From: Aralia elata
Taxonomy: Eukaryota; Streptophyta; Magnoliopsida; Apiales; Araliaceae
Reading direction: 5' to 3'
Length of the DNA stretch: 64,000 nucleotides
NCBI GenBank assembly: GCA_034770075.1
Contig: CM068388.1
Coordinates: forward strand, 18,533,206-18,597,205
Below the pieces are notes generated by a model that did no database searches, was not told where the DNA came from, and worked only from the letters and a program-made list of their open reading frames with translations. The position numbers and the translations under genes were made by a program. Position 1 is the first letter of the stretch. Every line of letters begins with the position of its first letter. Below are positions 60,370-64,000 of the stretch, piece by piece.

Positions 60370-61494
60370 GAACGTCATATTGAAGGTCCGGGCTGCTGGT
60401 CTACCTGATGGAGCTGGACCAGTCATAGTCAGCTTGCCACTACTATTCCCATTGCCTCCCCCGTCTGTCCCCTTCTTTGGGCAATTCCTTGCCAGGTGGC
60501 CTGATGCTCCGCAAACGAAACATCCGTCAATCTTCTTCGGGTTAGGGCAGTTAGGAGAGATGTGTCCCTCCTTCCCACAGTTGTAGCATGCCGTCTTTCC
60601 CTTCAAGCAGACCCCCAGATGATTCTTCTCGCAGGTCTTACACGGCTCTACCCTCTTCTTTGGGTCTCCTGGTTTATTCCCGGTATTCCCAGAATTGTTC
60701 CATTTCCTCTTCTGGTTACTTCCACATCCACTGGCTACCTCAGTCTTACTTCCTCCTTCGCTCCTACCCTGATTCTTCTTCTCCTTATTATAGAGGCTCA
60801 GCGCCTCACTTCCCCCTTCGGCTATAATAGCCTTCTCCAAGATTGATCCAAAAGAATCAATCTGCAACACACTCACCTTGTTGTAGAGCCACAGTTTCAG
60901 GCCCTGCTCAAACCTCCTCGTCTTCCTTTCCTCGGTGTCCCCTTGGTGTGGAGCAAACCGAGCCAGCTCGTTGAACTCGGCAGCATATTATGGTACTGTC
61001 AGGTTCTCCTGTTTCAGTTCTAAGAACCGCATCTCCATGCGACTCTGCATGCTCCGGGGAAAGTAGTTCTCAAAGTAAATCTCCTTGAACCTTTCCCAAG
61101 CAATGACTCCTTCTCCAGCCCTATTCTGGTTTGCTTCCCACCAGAAATTAGCTTCCCCTTTCAGTAAGTAAGTAGCAAAAGTGGTTTTTTGCTCCTCCCT
61201 AACTCCAGCAATGATGAATGCTTTCTCCACCTCCTTAACCCATGATTGAGCCTCTATAGGCTCGGTGGTCCCCTTAAATTCGGGTGGTCCCACACTCTTA
61301 AAGTCTTTAAAGTTGGCAATACACGCAACTGGAGGAACGACAGGTGGTACGGTTGGAACTCTATTCAAAGCCCCTACTAGTAAGTCTATGAATTGCTGCA
61401 TAGGGTTTTCTGTTTCCCTAGTCTCACTCTCATTATCGGATTCTCTATTCTCATTCCTCTGTGTTCCCTGTCTTTCTCTCCATCTCGGCGGCAT
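60370..61494 (-). pseudogene. gag of element E
   Basis: Starts MPPRWRERQGTQRNENRESD at 61494. The Gag core includes NFKDFKSVGPPEFKGTTEPI, FATYLLKGEANFWWEANQNR and RFKEIYFENYFPRSMQSRME. A TAA after LTVP replaces Gln (B reads AQYAAKF here). The frame continues to two CCHC knuckles (CYNCGKEGHISPNC and CFVCGASGHLARNC) plus CKTCEKNHLGVC. One stop aside it is nearly complete. Confidence 0.85.
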
Positions 61495-61773
61495 ATTTCT
61501 ATTAAATAAATTATGCCACTCTTAATCTATTATTCATCCTCAAGTACTTTAGTAAATACTAACACGTACACATAATCATAAGGCACATTAAAATAAACAT
61601 ACCTATATTAACATGCTTCTTACTTCATACATCTTGTAACACATAGCTTATGCTATTCGCATACAATATATCCCCCTATTAATAAAAAGATGGGATTTAC
61701 ACCAGATAATCCATTACATATTCAAAATTTAGGATTTACATCCTTACAAGGTACACATCTAGACCTCGTCTAA

Positions 61774-62382
61774 TCACTGAACTAGACCACGCCTAATGGC
61801 GTCTGCATACTCGTCATCTGCTATGGCCATCACTAGATCCCTACTAATTGTGTGCCTGGTCTGGCTCTCCTCTGCTGGGTAATGGGTCACCCTACGCTGA
61901 AATCGCCCATGTGACGACCTGAACGCATAGTTAGACCTATCGGTCCTCACCCTTTTGATCCTCGCCTCTTCTTCCAGGTCACCGGCCCGATCTTCGGCCC
62001 TGATCCTATCATCGATCTCTGCCTCCCAGTAAGCCTCTAACTCATGTCTCTCTTGCAAGAGTTCTTGTACCCTCGCATCTAAGGCTTGAACTCTACCTCT
62101 TAGTGCTACGTTCCTGTCAAGTACCACCGTAAACAGATTATTCATGTTTGCTGGTGCCACTTCCTCCTCTTCAGAAGGCACAACATCCGATGATATATCG
62201 TCTGCTTCCTCCTAATGCTCGGACGGATCCTCCTCAATGGGATCCTCCTCCGGATCTTCCTCCGGGTCACTTTCTATCTGAACCTCAACCTCTGTTAATG
62301 GCTAGGGTCTTGGCTCGGGTGGAGCGATCAGCTCCTCGCTCACTATGTGAATGTCTCTATATTCGGGTCCTCCTCCTTACAT
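61774..62382 (-). pseudogene. Extra ORF in the 5' leader of element E, upstream of gag
   Basis: A - strand frame of about 202 codons between the primer site and gag. The longest uninterrupted part (62181-61774) reads MPSEEEEVAPANMNNLFTVV, then LDRNVALRGRVQALDARVQE and LLQERHELEAYWEAEIDDRI, a Leu/Glu/Arg pattern of a coiled coil, ending DDEYADAIRRGLVQ. Upstream in frame, through TAG and TAG, come EVEVQIESDPEEDPEEDPIE and GGGPEYRDIHIVSEELIAPP, back to ATG at 62382 followed directly by TAA. The three stops fit CAA/CAG or TGG codons. The N-terminal half is strongly acidic. I do not recognise a domain. Gag begins 280 bases downstream. Confidence 0.5.
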
Positions 62383-62618
62383 CTACAATCCAAGTTACTA
62401 ACTCGATTAGTACATAGCAATAACATATAATATTATAACACATAACAAATATAGTTTATTTTAAATATACTTTTAGTTCTTTTGATGAATTTCCTCAATT
62501 CACCCCTTAACAACTCTATTTGAGTTCATTTACTAACTTTTCCACTTTCTCTCTACGGTCATATTCCTAAGGTTTTCCCCAACCTAAGGTTTATAACCTA
62601 TCAGCTTTGATACCAACC
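62383..62618 (-). other. Leader and primer site of element E
   Basis: AT-rich leader. The - strand primer site TGGTATCAAAGC (62604-62615) lies three bases from the LTR edge, as in B. Confidence 0.7.
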
Positions 62619-63719
62619 TATGACGCCCCCAAATCCGGGTACCTCAAACCCGAGTTCGGTGCTACACGGTAATCCCATTCCATACAATATAATAGACATG
62701 AATGTAATTACTATAATATTACAACACGTCTTACTCTCAATCCCAGGTTCTATTACCATAACATCATTCCAAATACATAATAAGTCTTAATATTACATCA
62801 TTACTAATACAAATAAACTAAGACGCCATCTAGACGTTCATCTTGCCCTTTCCCTTGTCCTTACTGGAACCTTCGACCCGCTCGGCCTTAGCTGTAATGT
62901 TTAATATAAAGCAAGAATGAGCATTCAATTGCCCAGCAAGTATAACAGTTGAATAACAACAATATCAATAATCATACCACTTCTTTACTCTACAACTGGA
63001 ACAATAGTTGCGAGCCATTCTGAATAACAAGAATAATACTTTGCTTTCGTTTTAAAAATATATTTTTGAAATGACATTGAGTGGTCACAAGACCTTGAAC
63101 TTTCTTTTGCTTTCTTGAAAAGGTACACAGCAATATAACTGTAAATCGTCTTATTTACAAGCACTTCTAGGTGATCAGCCTATTGTACTCTATGTTGATC
63201 AACACTCTAACTGGAAACGACTATATGCGTTTGTTTAGGCGCTCGATTCCTTGTCAGAATAACTGACTAAAAACTGCCCCTAATATTAGGATTGTTCATC
63301 TCATTCATGCCTCGGAATCCTAACCAAAACAATTCGGTTGGATAGCTCTACTTAATCATCAGTAACATTTCAAGGATTTATTATCAAATCAATAAAACAT
63401 TTCAATATCTGTCTAGCCGAAACAAATGGCATCGACGTTCTCTATAACAGTTCATATATATGTGAACTTGAAAGCTTCAACAATGTATGTCATAACATAG
63501 CTCGAATACTTGTGCAAATACTTAAAGATTTACATAAGTAAGGAATTCACACAACCATATATGTATTGCGTAAATCGGAACTTCAAACATCGCATGAGAG
63601 TCATGAGAATATAAAATCAAATGAATCAAATAAACTTGCCCAACACAAGGGTTAGACAAGCGTTAGAAAACTTGCCTTAAGCGCTTGCTACTATTTGATG
63701 TTAATCGTCCTTCAAATGT
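62619..63719 (-). repeat. 5' LTR of element E, part within the window
   Basis: Starts TATGACGCCCCC where the left LTR has TGTGACGCCCCC, so the terminal dinucleotide has mutated. It follows the left LTR closely up to CGTCCTTCAAATGT (63719), where the CACTA element begins. Confidence 0.88.
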
Positions 63720-64000
63720 CACTACAAAAAAATGGACATTCGGCAACGATTTTTCGGGCAACGAATTATAAAGTCGTTGGCAAAAATACATGTTTAGCAA
63801 CGAAATTTGTCATTCGTTTCAGTTTGTGAAAGGCTTTCATTTTTCGCAACGAAATTCAAAGGTCCTTGCAAAATTTCGTTGCCAATTCATTGGTGGGAAA
63901 AAAAAACCCCCGCCTATTCACTTTTTTGTTGTCGATGTGATTTCTCCTCATCGTGGGCAACGAAACGTTTTTTGTTGCTATATTTCGTTGCCTAATATGG
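63720..64000. mobile_element. CACTA-family element, copy 2 (left end only)
   Basis: Begins CACTACAAAAAAATGGACATTC, collinear with copy 1 at 48027 for at least 280 bases (GGCAACGA, GCCAATTCATTGGTGGG, GTTGCTATATTTCGTTGCC). It is inserted in the right LTR of E; the uninterrupted left LTR continues CCTACACATTTAAG at this place. The right end lies beyond the window. Confidence 0.75.

Larger units (their letters stand above)
53573..64000 (-). mobile_element. Element E: Tekay-type chromovirus, right end beyond the window
   Basis: Same family as B: LTR ends TGTGACGCCCCC...CGTTACA on the + strand, primer site TGGTATCAAAGC on the - strand (62604-62615), and purine tract AAGGGGGGAGGA beside the 3' LTR (56943-56958). 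Gag-pol with chromodomain runs on the - strand. The left flank is AAGAA (53568-53572); the matching duplication lies outside the window. The right LTR is cut by a CACTA element at 63720. Confidence 0.9.

Overview
This is repeat-dense, AT-rich plant nuclear DNA, most likely from a eudicot. The evidence is four full plant LTR-retrotransposon lineages (Gypsy Tat, Tekay and Athila, plus a Copia), plant CACTA and Mutator-type DNA elements, and exons of plant genes with GT/AG introns (an LRR receptor-like kinase, a glucan water dikinase type and a TVP38/TMEM64 type). I see no intact host gene, tRNA, rRNA or CRISPR array. Almost everything is mobile DNA in different stages of decay.

Layout. (1) 1-1906: AT-rich host DNA with hairpin MITEs and an 823-bp Mutator-like MITE. 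(2) 1907-37124: a three-level nest. The outer element A is a Tat-lineage Gypsy element on the + strand (LTRs 1907-2395 and 36636-37124). Element B, a Tekay chromovirus on the - strand with ~3.5-4 kb LTRs (3859-29362, target duplication AGTAG), sits inside A's gag. Element C, an Athila on the - strand (12226-25163, target duplication TCTAT), sits inside B's 5' leader. The left LTR of C carries the remains of a fourth element, F. (3) 37125-39154: AT-rich spacer. (4) 39155-46135: Copia element D on the - strand (target duplication ACTGA), with a foreign + strand coding block inside its pol. (5) 46136-53572: fragments of host genes mixed with CACTA sequence: a broken MIK2-type kinase with a TRIM-like solo LTR in its intron, a CACTA terminus, a TNP1-like tail, exon/intron pieces of a water dikinase and of a TVP38/TMEM64 protein, and a TNPD relic. 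(6) 53573 to the window end: Tekay element E on the - strand, same family as B, its right LTR broken at 63720 by a second copy of the CACTA family.

How the parts relate. The nesting gives relative ages: A is older than B, and B is older than C. Many stop codons in the element genes fit C-to-T change of CAA, CAG, CGA or TGG codons, as expected for methylated, silenced DNA, so the original reading frames can still be followed across long distances. The most unusual items are the antisense gene at the 3' end of A, an extra coiled-coil ORF ahead of gag in E, the captured coding block in Copia D, and the apparent CACTA-associated capture of two unrelated host genes.
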